Source: an uncultured Burkholderiales bacterium (GTDB lineage Bacteria; Pseudomonadota; Gammaproteobacteria; Burkholderiales; Burkholderiaceae_C). Taken from it: 64,000 nt of DNA. Shown piece after piece: positions 28,739-36,811 of the stretch. The number at the start of each line of letters is the position of its first letter. Position 1 is the stretch's first letter. The stretch is taken from contig CAIQHG010000023.1 of the NCBI GenBank assembly GCA_903871545.1, positions 16,894 through 80,893 of the forward strand, in the 5' to 3' direction. A program made the translations under genes and the position numbers. A model generated the notes under the pieces. The model worked only from the letters and a program-made list of their open reading frames with translations. It was not told the origin of the DNA and did no database searches.

Positions 28739-28911
28739 GCGTCTCTCAAGTTTTACTGATCGGATCTTTTTGAGTCAAAAAGCTCAAAATTTGCAGTATT
28801 TACAGGTTTTTAAATGTACTCCAGTCCCCTTGATCTGCGATGGGTTATGGGGCTGGGTTAAAATGGTGAGGTAGAAATTCTTTCTATGCGGGCACATCTC
28901 ACAGAGGCATC

Positions 28912-30357
28912 ATGCGTCAAAAAATCAAAACACTGGGCTGGATAAGCGTTGGTATCGTTGCAGGAGCACTCACAACATTCTCCTTGCAGACCGTTGCTCG
29001 AGGCAACCTAGCACCTTTGCCGCTAGAAGAGTTGCAACAACTGGCTGCAGTATTTAGCATGATCAAGTCTGATTATGTTGAGCCGGTTGATGAGAAGAAA
29101 TTGATCACCGATGCCATCTCAGGTATGGTCTCAAGCTTAGACCCGCATTCTCAGTATTTTGATAAAAAAAGCTACAAAGAATTTAGAGAAGGCACCACTG
29201 GTAAGTTCGTGGGTGTAGGTATTGAGATCACTATGGAGGACGGCTTGGTCAAGGTTGTCTCCCCCATCGAGGGCTCGCCCGCGGACCGCGCGGGCATGAA
29301 AACCAATGACCTGATCACAAAAATTGATGATACCGCTGTTAAAGGTTTAACTCTTAACGAGGCTGTCTCACGCATGAGGGGAGAGCCAAAGACAAAAGTT
29401 GTTTTAAACATCTTTAGGAAAGAGGAAAGCCGCACTTTCCCGGTTACGATTATTCGTGAAGAAATTAAAACCATCAGCGTCAAAGCCAAAGAAGTTGAAC
29501 CCGGCTACGTCTGGGTAAGGCTCAGCCAATTCCAAGAGCGGACGGTCGACGATTTCTCCCAAAAATTAATTGCTATCTATAAAGAGGACCCAAATTTGAA
29601 GGGAGTTGTTCTGGATTTAAGGAATGATCCGGGCGGTTTGTTGGATGCGGCTGTCGCAATCTCAACAGCTTTTTTGCCTGATAACGTAACAGTTGTCTCC
29701 ACCAACGGCCAAATGGCTGACAGCAAATTCACATTCAAAGCCTCACCTGAGTTTTATCAACGCAGATCAAACGACGACCCTATATCGCGTTTAAGTGACG
29801 CAACCCACGGTGCATTCAAGAAATTGAAAATGATTGTGCTAGTCAACGAAGGTTCAGCGTCAGCCAGCGAGATCGTTGCAGGCGCACTCCAAGACCATAA
29901 GCGTGCAACGATTATGGGGAGTCAAACCTTTGGCAAAGGCTCAGTTCAAACTGTTCGCCCCCTCGGCCCTGATACCGCACTGAAAATTACCACTGCAAGG
30001 TATTACACCCCTAGTGGACGCTCTATTCAGGCCAAGGGCATCGTCCCTGATGTGCTGTTAGACGAGACACTAGAGGGCAGTCCTTTTGCGGTTTTGCGCA
30101 CCCGTGAAGCGGATTTGGATAAACACCTCAACAGTGGTCAAGGCTCTGAGATCAAAGATCCTGAGCGTGAAAAAGCCAAAGAACTAGCCATACAAAAGCT
30201 TGAAGAGGAGTCTAAGAAACCCGTTGCTGAAAGACGTCCACCTGAGTTTGGCTCAGCTCAAGACTTCCAACTTCAGCAAGCCCTCAACCGACTCAAAGGT
30301 CTCACTGTTGTGGTCAGTAAAACTCTGGTTGAGCGCCCAGCCGAGAAAAAGGAGTAA
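28912..30357 (+). CDS. ctpA: C-terminal processing peptidase (S41 family)
   Basis: This is a periplasmic Ser-Lys protease of 481 residues. An N-terminal hydrophobic segment (about 9-30) exports or anchors it. A PDZ domain lies near 95-180 and the S41 catalytic domain near 190-380. The nucleophile is in EGSASASEI near residue 314 and the general-base lysine is in FGKGSVQT near 340. Such proteases trim or degrade envelope proteins. The C-terminal ~90 residues are charged and low in complexity. The moeB-like gene begins 6 bases downstream. Confidence 0.93.
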   Translation: MRQKIKTLGWISVGIVAGALTTFSLQTVARGNLAPLPLEELQQLAAVFSMIKSDYVEPVDEKKLITDAISGMVSSLDPHSQYFDKKSYKEFREGTTGKFVGVGIEITMEDGLVKVVSPIEGSPADRAGMKTNDLITKIDDTAVKGLTLNEAVSRMRGEPKTKVVLNIFRKEESRTFPVTIIREEIKTISVKAKEVEPGYVWVRLSQFQERTVDDFSQKLIAIYKEDPNLKGVVLDLRNDPGGLLDAAVAISTAFLPDNVTVVSTNGQMADSKFTFKASPEFYQRRSNDDPISRLSDATHGAFKKLKMIVLVNEGSASASEIVAGALQDHKRATIMGSQTFGKGSVQTVRPLGPDTALKITTARYYTPSGRSIQAKGIVPDVLLDETLEGSPFAVLRTREADLDKHLNSGQGSEIKDPEREKAKELAIQKLEEESKKPVAERRPPEFGSAQDFQLQQALNRLKGLTVVVSKTLVERPAEKKE

Positions 30358-30363
30358 TCCGCT

Positions 30364-31131
30364 TTGCACGATGATGAGCTGTTGCGCTATTCGCGTCACA
30401 TCTTACTGAGCGAAATCGGCATAGAGGGACAAGAGAAGTTACTTGAGGGTCGTGCACTCGTCATTGGTGCGGGGGGTTTAGGGTGTACAGCTGCAGCCTT
30501 TTTGGCCTCCTCAGGCGTGGGTCACATCTCACTAATAGATGATGATGCTGTTGATCTCACCAATCTTCAAAGACAGATTGCGCACACCACAAGCCGAGTA
30601 GGACACTCTAAAGTAAGCTCGCTTGCCCAGTTCATTGAATCCATCAACTCAAACGTTCGCACTCACCCGTACCCTCACAGATGTACGCCAGAGTTGCTCA
30701 GTGAACTCTTAAGCACAGGCGGGGGCATGCACGTCGTCTTGGACTGCACCGATAACTTTAAAACAAGACACCTAATTAACGCCGTTTGCACAGCCCACAA
30801 AACCCCCCTTGTGAGCGGCTCTGCGCTTAAGATGGATGGGCAACTCACCTGCTTTGACGCGCGTTTGGAGCACTCCCCTTGTTACGCGTGCCTGTTCCCA
30901 CCAGAGGACGTACCTTTAGAGGTCAGTTGCGCAACCATGGGTGTATTTGCGCCCTTGGTTGGAATCATTGGTTCAGCTCAGGGCGCGGAGGCTTTAAAAA
31001 TCTTAATGAGCCTTGGGCAACCCATGATTGGCAGGTTGTCTCTTTTTAACGCAACCCAGTTTAAATGGTCTGAGATTAATTACAAAAAAAATCCAAACTG
31101 CTCAGTGTGCGCTCAAAGAGCTCAGTCTTAG
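30364..31131 (+). CDS. moeB: ThiF/MoeB-family sulfur-carrier adenylyltransferase
   Basis: The enzyme adenylates the C-terminal glycine of a ubiquitin-like sulfur carrier (MoaD or ThiS). It has 255 residues, with the ATP-binding GAGGLGCTAAAF near 36-47, DLTNLQRQ near 65-72 and CTDNFKTR near 126. The zinc site is two CXXC pairs: CYAC near 170 and CSVC near 247. The start is TTG at 30364, supported by AAGGAG 9 bases upstream and by the family-typical N-terminus DDELLRYSRHIL. MoeB and ThiF cannot be separated by sequence alone. Its stop overlaps the convergent DUF429 stop. Confidence 0.88.
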   Translation: MHDDELLRYSRHILLSEIGIEGQEKLLEGRALVIGAGGLGCTAAAFLASSGVGHISLIDDDAVDLTNLQRQIAHTTSRVGHSKVSSLAQFIESINSNVRTHPYPHRCTPELLSELLSTGGGMHVVLDCTDNFKTRHLINAVCTAHKTPLVSGSALKMDGQLTCFDARLEHSPCYACLFPPEDVPLEVSCATMGVFAPLVGIIGSAQGAEALKILMSLGQPMIGRLSLFNATQFKWSEINYKKNPNCSVCAQRAQS

Positions 31132-31976
31132 CAAGTAAGAATCCATCCCTCTAACTCATCCATTTGCGAGGGCATCCCGTATAGGGGGTCCCCAAGGTGA
31201 TATTGCCTCACCCCCCAAGCCGCCTGCACGGCGCACAAAACCGCGTCCAAATTGTCCCCACTTGCGTCCTCCAAGAGCTTTTCGATCATCGATTTAGGGA
31301 TTTTTAGCTTTATCCCAAGCGAGTGCTTACCCGCAACAAGAACGTTCAATATCTTCTCTCTCACATGCAGTCTGTCTAAATTTTGTTTGCGTTTATCATC
31401 GCTTTTATAGCTCTGGTTACCCACAATCTCTTTGGCTAATTTACCAGGATAAGCCTCCAACCCAACTTTTGATGGGTCACCCCTTAGTAGGCCTGGCAAA
31501 GACACCTTTGCGTTGATGAGAACGGGCATTCCTGCGTGCAGCATATACGCCACAGGTGGGTTGATCCACTTCATAGAGGGGCTTGATTTAGCGATCAAGT
31601 CCGTTGCTCTGTGAGCAAATTTAGATCCGACAGCGCGGGAAGCGCAAAATGCTTGAAAGACTTCTCTGATTTGGCTGCGCTCCAAAGAGCAGTAGTATTT
31701 CATGCAGGCGAGCCACGTATTGGGCCAATTAAGATGCTCTACGAGCTCTCGGGGTAGGCCAAACGGAAGGTCAAAGCCGCCCACCCAGGGCTTGGACAAA
31801 TTGCTTGAGTCAAGACTTAAAAAATCTTCGAATTTCTCCAGCGAATCTACCGAATGCACCGCACTCACCCTAAGTGCTGAGTCATTTGTGAGGGCGTCGT
31901 AGCTTGCAACTGAAACTGTAATGGGCTTTACTCGTGTGGGTCGACTCGTAAAGTCGCATCCGATGATTGTCGTCAT
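31128..31976 (-). CDS. DUF429 family protein (predicted RNase H-like fold)
   Basis: The protein has 282 residues and opens with IIGCDFTSRPTR, the acidic start of the DUF429 family, for which an RNase H-like nuclease fold has been predicted. Further acidic positions appear in GGFDLPFGLP near 64 and DNLDAVLCAVQAAW near 250. Substrate and role are unknown. Its TAA and the moeB TAG share two bases on opposite strands, so neither gene can extend without affecting the other. folE lies 32 bases upstream on the same strand. Confidence 0.8.
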   Translation of the reverse strand: MTTIIGCDFTSRPTRVKPITVSVASYDALTNDSALRVSAVHSVDSLEKFEDFLSLDSSNLSKPWVGGFDLPFGLPRELVEHLNWPNTWLACMKYYCSLERSQIREVFQAFCASRAVGSKFAHRATDLIAKSSPSMKWINPPVAYMLHAGMPVLINAKVSLPGLLRGDPSKVGLEAYPGKLAKEIVGNQSYKSDDKRKQNLDRLHVREKILNVLVAGKHSLGIKLKIPKSMIEKLLEDASGDNLDAVLCAVQAAWGVRQYHLGDPLYGMPSQMDELEGWILTC

Positions 31977-32008
31977 AGATAGCGGTAATTGAGCTACAAC
32001 AGCGAAAA

Positions 32009-32710
32009 TTAATTATTCCTTGGTATGAGAGACAAAAACTCTCTGCGCAAAGTGGTGTTATTTAGGAAAGCACCTCGCATGACCGAGTTGATCATCTTGC
32101 TGTCCATATCTCTCACCCCTCTCCAAGACATACAAAAATGACTGGCCTCCATGACAATTGCAATGCCGTCAGGTTTCGTTTTGGACTCTATTAAATCTGC
32201 AAGTTGGATCACCGCCTCCTCTTGGATTTGGGGACGCGCCATCACCCACTCAGTCAAACGAGCGTACTTAGATAAACCGATGACGTTGGTTTTTTTATTG
32301 GGCATGACTCCGATCCAAATTTTTCCAATAACGGGGCAAAAATGATGACTGCAAGCGCTGCGAACAGCAATGGGTCCCACGATCAAGAGTTCGTTTAAAT
32401 TCTCTGCGTTTGGGAAGTCTGTTATCTTGGGGGGAGGCACGTAGCGACCATTGAAGACCTCAGTCAAAAACATTTTGGCAACCCGCCTAGCTGTTTTATC
32501 CGTGTTGTGATCTTGCGCAGTATCAATCACCAAACTGTCCAATACGCCTTGGAATTTACTCTCAACTTCGTCAATCAAGTGCTCTAAGTCGCCTTGATCA
32601 AGGAAGTCTGCGATATTGTCATTGGCATGAAACCTTTTTTTGGCCGCCTGAATTTTTTCGCGTATTTTGACTGAAACAGGTACTCCGGTTAAATCGCTAT
32701 TTTTACTCAT
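32009..32710 (-). CDS. folE: GTP cyclohydrolase I (FolE type)
   Basis: FolE converts GTP to dihydroneopterin triphosphate, the first step of folate synthesis. With the ATG at 32710 it has 233 residues. Zinc ligands are retained: C120 and H123 in CSHH, and C193 in SHFCMSWRGV. The classical motif is CEHH; here the glutamate is replaced by serine. FCPVIGKIWIGV and NVIGLSKYARL follow as in the family. The ATG at 32710 is chosen over an in-frame TTG at 32722; GGAG lies 4 bases upstream. The substitution may mark a subfamily rather than loss of activity. Confidence 0.9.
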   Translation of the reverse strand: MSKNSDLTGVPVSVKIREKIQAAKKRFHANDNIADFLDQGDLEHLIDEVESKFQGVLDSLVIDTAQDHNTDKTARRVAKMFLTEVFNGRYVPPPKITDFPNAENLNELLIVGPIAVRSACSHHFCPVIGKIWIGVMPNKKTNVIGLSKYARLTEWVMARPQIQEEAVIQLADLIESKTKPDGIAIVMEASHFCMSWRGVRDMDSKMINSVMRGAFLNNTTLRREFLSLIPRNN

Positions 32711-32790
32711 ATAACTCCGCAATGTGTTATGTCAATCTTACCAGTACAAAAAATTCCACAACTTTCCCAAGGCTTATGGGCCTAATTCGT

Positions 32791-34029
32791 TCATAAGGGC
32801 TCGCATGTATAGTGCTGGCCAGATACAAGAATAGCTAACTTCATCAGCCAAAAGGAGACTCTATCCAAAATTCGGTCTCCAAACCCTCGGCAACGGTACA
32901 CCTCGGGGTCAACCCTTACACCCCCGTTTAAAATAGCCGTTTTGAGTTGCTCCTTTAATTTTGCATTAAATGTCTTGTCTTTAATCACCAAATTAGCCTC
33001 TCTAGCTAGTAGCAAGCTCAAAGGGTCCAAATTAGAGGAACCGACGGTTGACCAGGCGCTGTCCACGCAAGCCACCTTGGCATGCAAGTATGTCAACTGA
33101 TACTCGACTATTTGAACCCCAGCCTCCAAAAGTTTGCCGTAAATTTGTCTGGCAGCCCTGTAGGGCAAAACAAACTCATAGCGCCCCTGAAGCAGCAAAG
33201 TCACACAGACCCCCCGCTTGGCTGCTTGAATGAGGGATTTAAGCATCCTGTCTTGAGGGAGGAAGAATGCACTGGCTATAAAAATTTCCTTTCCAGCCCG
33301 CTCAAAAGCCTTGAGATAGGAATTGGCAATACTGTTTCGATGCAACAAATTATCACGCACAACGAGCTTACACAGGGCCGATTGGCGTCTACGGCTAAAG
33401 GGTTGTGGCCTAAATGCCTCTCTGATTTTTTGCAGATTTAGCATCAACTCATTTTTGTTTTTCAGGCGTTTGATTGATTCTATTATTTTTGTACCTTTGA
33501 GCTTTTGTGCCCACTCTAATCTTTGCCAGGTGCTTTGCATCTCTTTGAGCAAAGGGTTTACACAGGGGCCACTAATTTGCACGGCAAAGTCCAACCTTGC
33601 CTCGGTGAGGCATTCTCGCGTTTGCGGGTTGTAATGGTCATCCAATATGTTGATTCCCCCGCAAAATCCAATTTCTTGATCTATTACACACAGTTTTCTG
33701 TGTAACCGTCGCCAGCGACTCGGATACCATATTGCACCTGGTCCAACGGGGTCAAAGACTGCGAGGTGCACGCCAGCCGATTTCCATCTTTCAAGCCACT
33801 CAACAGGCACACTAGGAGTGCCCACACCGTCAACGATCAAATAAACGCAAACCCCCCGCCAAGCGGCACTCTCTAACGCTTGTGCAACAGATAGGGACTC
33901 TGCGTGAAAATCAAATATGTAAGTCTCAAGCCTTACCTCCATCCTTGCCCCGTCTAAAGCCCTGATTAAGGCAGGGAAAAAATCCCGAGAGCCTCTCAAT
34001 AAATGTAGGTGAGGAGCCCTCTCAGTCAT
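32791..34029 (-). CDS. clsB: Phospholipase D-family cardiolipin synthase (ClsB-like)
   Basis: The 412-residue protein has two HKD motifs, HRKLCVID near residue 110 and HAKVACVD near 318, each followed by the expected glycine/serine-rich strand (GFCGGIN and VGSSNLDP). This is the ClsB/YbhO layout. Such enzymes join phosphatidylglycerol with another phospholipid or donor to give cardiolipin. Its start overlaps the upstream EEP gene in an ATGA coupling. E. coli has the same partner order (ybhP-clsB). A third partner like ybhN is absent. Confidence 0.88.
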   Translation of the reverse strand: MTERAPHLHLLRGSRDFFPALIRALDGARMEVRLETYIFDFHAESLSVAQALESAAWRGVCVYLIVDGVGTPSVPVEWLERWKSAGVHLAVFDPVGPGAIWYPSRWRRLHRKLCVIDQEIGFCGGINILDDHYNPQTRECLTEARLDFAVQISGPCVNPLLKEMQSTWQRLEWAQKLKGTKIIESIKRLKNKNELMLNLQKIREAFRPQPFSRRRQSALCKLVVRDNLLHRNSIANSYLKAFERAGKEIFIASAFFLPQDRMLKSLIQAAKRGVCVTLLLQGRYEFVLPYRAARQIYGKLLEAGVQIVEYQLTYLHAKVACVDSAWSTVGSSNLDPLSLLLAREANLVIKDKTFNAKLKEQLKTAILNGGVRVDPEVYRCRGFGDRILDRVSFWLMKLAILVSGQHYTCEPL

Positions 34030-34859
34030 GATTTGGGAAAGAGACTTAGCTCATCTTTTTTGAACTCTACAACCAAGGGCAAATGATCTGATAATCGTCT
34101 CCACTGTCCTCCACTGGGCACGTACGCAACAGAGGATTTAATGCCCCTTGAATACACGTAGTCCAGCTTTAATAAGGGAAGGTTTGAGGGAAAGGTAAGT
34201 AAACGTCGGTTGACAGGCATGCTTTTAAAGTGCTTGTTTTCTTTTAATCCCGCATCCATCAATGTCAAACCAGCACGTTGCATGAAAGGAATTAAAGCGT
34301 TCCCCCAATCATTAAAGTCTCCCGCAATAAGTATCGGTGCCTTTGGATTGATTTTATTTTTAATATAGTCCATCAAGCTCATGATCTGTCTTTTTCTGCT
34401 GCCCGCTAACAAACCTAAATGCAGCACGATGACGTGGACTAAAACCTGGTTGATGTTGATGAGGGCGTGCAACAAGCCGCGTTGCTCGAAAGCGTGGTCG
34501 GATAAATCCTTATAAAAATGCTCTACGATCGGCCACTTAGAGAGCAGTGCGTTGCCGTGTTCGCCGTGTTTCGTAATGGCGTTGGTTTTGTATACCGATT
34601 CGTACCCGGGCGGAGCCAAGTACTCAGACTGACAGGCGTTTGGCCAGTTTTTGAAATTCTTAGCGTGCTTTGTATTAAATCCTCGGACTTCTTGCAAGCA
34701 AATGATATCGGCATTTAAACACTCGATTGCGGCCTTTAGGTTGTGAATTTCAAGCCTCTTAAGGGGACCCAACCCCTGCACTCCTTTGTGGATGTTATAG
34801 GTAACGATCCTAAGATCAGTGCTTAACAATGTGGGTACTGGGGCTAATTCAGAAGTCAT
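34026..34859 (-). CDS. Endonuclease/exonuclease/phosphatase family protein (YbhP-like)
   Basis: The 277-residue protein has EEP-fold motifs in order: IVTYNIHKG near 19, CLQEVRG near 56, IAGDFNDW near 178 and LSDHLPLVVEF near 256. These are the metal-binding and catalytic residues of DNase I-like phosphoesterases. No signal peptide is visible. Tight coupling to clsB (4-base overlap) suggests a lipid-head-group or phosphodiester substrate rather than DNA, by analogy with E. coli ybhP. The activity is inferred only. Confidence 0.86.
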   Translation of the reverse strand: MTSELAPVPTLLSTDLRIVTYNIHKGVQGLGPLKRLEIHNLKAAIECLNADIICLQEVRGFNTKHAKNFKNWPNACQSEYLAPPGYESVYKTNAITKHGEHGNALLSKWPIVEHFYKDLSDHAFEQRGLLHALININQVLVHVIVLHLGLLAGSRKRQIMSLMDYIKNKINPKAPILIAGDFNDWGNALIPFMQRAGLTLMDAGLKENKHFKSMPVNRRLLTFPSNLPLLKLDYVYSRGIKSSVAYVPSGGQWRRLSDHLPLVVEFKKDELSLFPKS

Positions 34860-34923
34860 TCAGGCATATTAACAGTTAGTGAGTAGACCAAACGACTCGC
34901 CCGCGCTCATATAAAACAATCAT

Positions 34924-34937
34924 TTGCAATTAATCAA
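34924..34937. promoter_or_regulatory. Weak FNR-type half-palindrome upstream of exported protein gene
   Basis: TTGCA-ATTA-ATCAA matches the FNR-type consensus (TTGAT, 4 bases, ATCAA) at 8 of 10 positions. It lies 92 bases before the ATG at 35030. Sites of this quality arise by chance often in AT-rich DNA, so it is recorded mainly because a perfect site lies 1.9 kb away in the same gene group. Confidence 0.2.
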
Positions 34938-35029
34938 GTATTCTTATTCTCTTTTGCACCCGTTAATTCCCCAAAGAGTAAGATCCAGCTTTTCACCTAA
35001 CCAACACATTCATACCTAATATTTAAATC

Positions 35030-35656
35030 ATGCAAGGTTTCAGCAGCGCTTTTTCTTGGGTTAAGACTCTCTCCCTTTATCTATCTCTTTGTACAGCCTC
35101 ATCCCTGTTCTTTGCTACTCGCTCTAACGCAGCTAATTGGTTGTCCATTGAGGACGCAAGCTTTATCAACTCACCCAACGAATTTTGGATTCATGCAAGC
35201 ACCCGAACTTTTAATTTGTATAAGCAACAACCCGCTCAAAAGTGTTCTGAACTTATTTATCAAAGTATGCTTGAGGACAGCTCACGCCCCCTTGTTCTTA
35301 AGCATTACCATACAAATTCTGTAGAGTACTTTGGTCAAAATTTTTTTGGAACTAAAGCGGCGTGGAGTAATTTTCATCCAACGTCCTTAGGACTCGACTC
35401 CAATACAGTGTTATCAAACGTTGATGTAAATCTTCCTTTATCAAGATTTCGGGTGAACGTAGATTTGGTTGAAAGCTTTGAGAAATTGAGTAAGAACATT
35501 TCCTATGAAAAGTTTGACGCCAGGTTTGGTTATTTCACCTTGATCGCCAAAGAGCACGTGCCCCCCTCCAGCACTCCCACCCCATGGGAGGCCGTTTTAA
35601 GAAGAAATCTCGGTGGTTCTTCTCTTAAATGCACCGCACAACTGAGCGTTCAATAG
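35030..35656 (+). CDS. Predicted exported protein of unknown family
   Basis: The 208-residue product is not recognised. A signal peptide is likely: a hydrophobic stretch at about 11-30 with cleavage after the SNA before ANWLSIED. The mature part is mixed, rich in Ser, Asn, Leu and Phe. It contains two cysteines (about 64 and 203) that could form one disulfide, and no lipobox. NANWLSIEDASF followed by STRTFNLY suggests a beta-rich fold. No strong Shine-Dalgarno precedes the ATG. It stands alone between the clsB pair and two Crp/Fnr-type regulators on the same strand, which makes it a candidate target of those regulators. Confidence 0.65.
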   Translation: MQGFSSAFSWVKTLSLYLSLCTASSLFFATRSNAANWLSIEDASFINSPNEFWIHASTRTFNLYKQQPAQKCSELIYQSMLEDSSRPLVLKHYHTNSVEYFGQNFFGTKAAWSNFHPTSLGLDSNTVLSNVDVNLPLSRFRVNVDLVESFEKLSKNISYEKFDARFGYFTLIAKEHVPPSSTPTPWEAVLRRNLGGSSLKCTAQLSVQ

Positions 35657-35801
35657 GATTAAGTGATCTCTTCAATTAAAAATTAAAACTCACCCCTTGT
35701 TTGGATGTTTTTTTCTTTAACGCAACATTTCATATTTATAGCACTCCCTTTATTTGACATAACAAACAGAGTAAACCCTTGACCAAACATAAATTTTTTA
35801 T

Positions 35802-35827
35802 CTTTATGTGCGTTACCCAACATAAAG
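35802..35827. repeat. Inverted repeat upstream of first Crp/Fnr-type gene
   Basis: CTTTATGT (35802-35809) and ACATAAAG (35820-35827) form a perfect 8-bp inverted repeat with a 10-base spacer, just before a -35-like element. It could be a regulator-binding site. The whole 35657-35904 gap is AT-rich and holds no gene. Confidence 0.4.
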
Positions 35828-35835
35828 AATTCACC

Positions 35836-35863
35836 TTGTTAAGCTATATTTGATAAATATTAT
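35836..35863 (+). promoter_or_regulatory. Candidate sigma-70 promoter for first Crp/Fnr-type gene
   Basis: TTGTTA (35836-35841) and TATTAT (35858-35863) are spaced by 16 bases. Between them lies TTGAT (35850-35854), one half of an FNR-type site whose other half is degenerate. A transcript from here would have a leader of about 35 bases before the CTG at 35905. Confidence 0.4.
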
Positions 35864-35904
35864 GAAAACAATATATTATAATAATATAACTATAAAAGGC
35901 GTAT

Positions 35905-36609
35905 CTGATAAACTTAACAATCAAAGAACAAAATAGCATATTTAAATCTCTTCCGCCTGACGTTTGGGAAAGAGTTTCTAAGAATATCGAACCGGTCAAT
36001 ATGACCCTTGGACTTATCCTAACTCGATCGGGTGACACACAAACTCACCTTTACTTTCCCACAACAGCCATTGTTGCTGTGCTCTATGAATTAGAGGACG
36101 GCACTTCAGCTACCATGGCTTTAGTAGGCAAAGAAGGCTGCGCTGGGGTTGCTATATTCATGGGAGGGCATAGTACCATTTCAACCCATGTTGTTCAAAT
36201 TGCTGGGGTTGGTTACCGAATTAAGGCTAATTTAATACAAGAGTCGTTTGCAAGGGCAGGCCCTCTCATGATTTCGTTGCTTAGGTATACCCAATCATTT
36301 ATTGCTCAAGTGACGCAAACCGCCGTGTGCAACCGTCACCATACCATCAAGCAACAATTTTGTAGATTCTTACTAACCCTATTTGATAGACTGCCCGGCA
36401 ATGAATTCAATGTGACGCATGAGCTCATTGCTCAGTCTCTGGGCGTAAGAAGGGAGGGTATAACTGAAGTTGCAGGTGCTCTTCAAAAAACAGGGCTTAT
36501 CAAATACGCTCGAGGGCACATTCAACTAATCGACCCAGAAGGATTAGAAAAGCAGTCCTGTGAATGCTACAGAGTTGTCAAAAAGGAGTACGCGAGACTG
36601 TTGGGTTAA
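35905..36609 (+). CDS. Crp/Fnr-type transcriptional regulator (copy A, probable CTG start)
   Basis: With a CTG start the protein has 234 residues: a cyclic-nucleotide-binding-type beta-barrel with HLYFPTTAIVAVL and a GKEGCAGVAIFMGG loop, a dimerisation helix, and a winged helix with LIAQSLGVRREGITEVAGALQ near 170-190. The first ATG is at 36001, but 32 in-frame codons before it are homologous to the N-terminus of the downstream paralogue (shared KEQN, IFKSLP and VWER). No ATG, GTG or TTG occurs there. CTG at 35905 aligns exactly with the paralogue's GTG and has AAGG 5 bases upstream. No FNR-type N-terminal cysteines are present. The SCECY near the C-terminus is typical of this subfamily. Confidence 0.75.
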   Translation: MINLTIKEQNSIFKSLPPDVWERVSKNIEPVNMTLGLILTRSGDTQTHLYFPTTAIVAVLYELEDGTSATMALVGKEGCAGVAIFMGGHSTISTHVVQIAGVGYRIKANLIQESFARAGPLMISLLRYTQSFIAQVTQTAVCNRHHTIKQQFCRFLLTLFDRLPGNEFNVTHELIAQSLGVRREGITEVAGALQKTGLIKYARGHIQLIDPEGLEKQSCECYRVVKKEYARLLG

Positions 36610-36642
36610 TCTAATAAGTGTGTATTAAAGATAAATCTATCA

Positions 36643-36677
36643 AAAAAAGGGTCGCTTGAATCGTAACTCAAGCACCC
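36643..36677 (-). terminator. Terminator-like hairpin oriented on the minus strand
   Basis: GGGT plus GCTTGA (36649-36659, one bulged base) pairs with TCAAGC plus ACCC (36668-36677). On the minus strand the hairpin is followed by seven T, the form of an intrinsic terminator. No minus-strand gene lies between here and 37642. It may stop antisense transcription or end an unannotated RNA. Confidence 0.5.
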
Positions 36678-36782
36678 AAGATTACGCGACTAAATGCTCC
36701 AGAGCGAAGAGAGCTAAAAACGCTTTATTTACATCTACTTATGTGCGGTATCCAACAACAAAAAATTAAATTTTAATTATGA

Positions 36783-36796
36783 TTGATTTGTATCAA
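36783..36796. promoter_or_regulatory. Perfect FNR-type binding palindrome
   Basis: TTGAT-TTGT-ATCAA matches the FNR/ANR consensus at all ten fixed positions. It lies 71 bases upstream of the GTG of copy B, in the gap between the two Crp/Fnr-type genes, and overlaps a -35-like element. It is a strong candidate site for an FNR-type protein encoded elsewhere, or for copy A itself. Confidence 0.7.
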
Positions 36797-36811
36797 TAAA
36801 GCTTCTATAAA
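36783..36811 (+). promoter_or_regulatory. Candidate promoter of copy B
   Basis: TTGATT (36783-36788) and TATAAA (36806-36811) are spaced by 17 bases. Further -10-like hexamers, TATAAA at 36817 and TATAGA at 36828, are generated by the tandem repeat that starts at 36798. If the second is used, the FNR-type palindrome is centred near -40, the position of a class II activator. Confidence 0.5.

Noticed and set aside
28766..28790. TTTTGAG/CTCAAAA hairpin after gpmA
   Set aside because: The stem is only A/T-rich 7 bp without a following T run, too weak to call a terminator.
35862..35936. 24-codon ATG frame upstream of copy A
   Set aside because: It is out of frame with copy A, AT-driven in composition and overlaps the homologous N-terminal coding region; no sign of a real peptide.
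35844..36038. Minus-strand 64-codon frame over the start of copy A
   Set aside because: It lies antisense to a region with clear protein homology on the plus strand and has no recognisable features.
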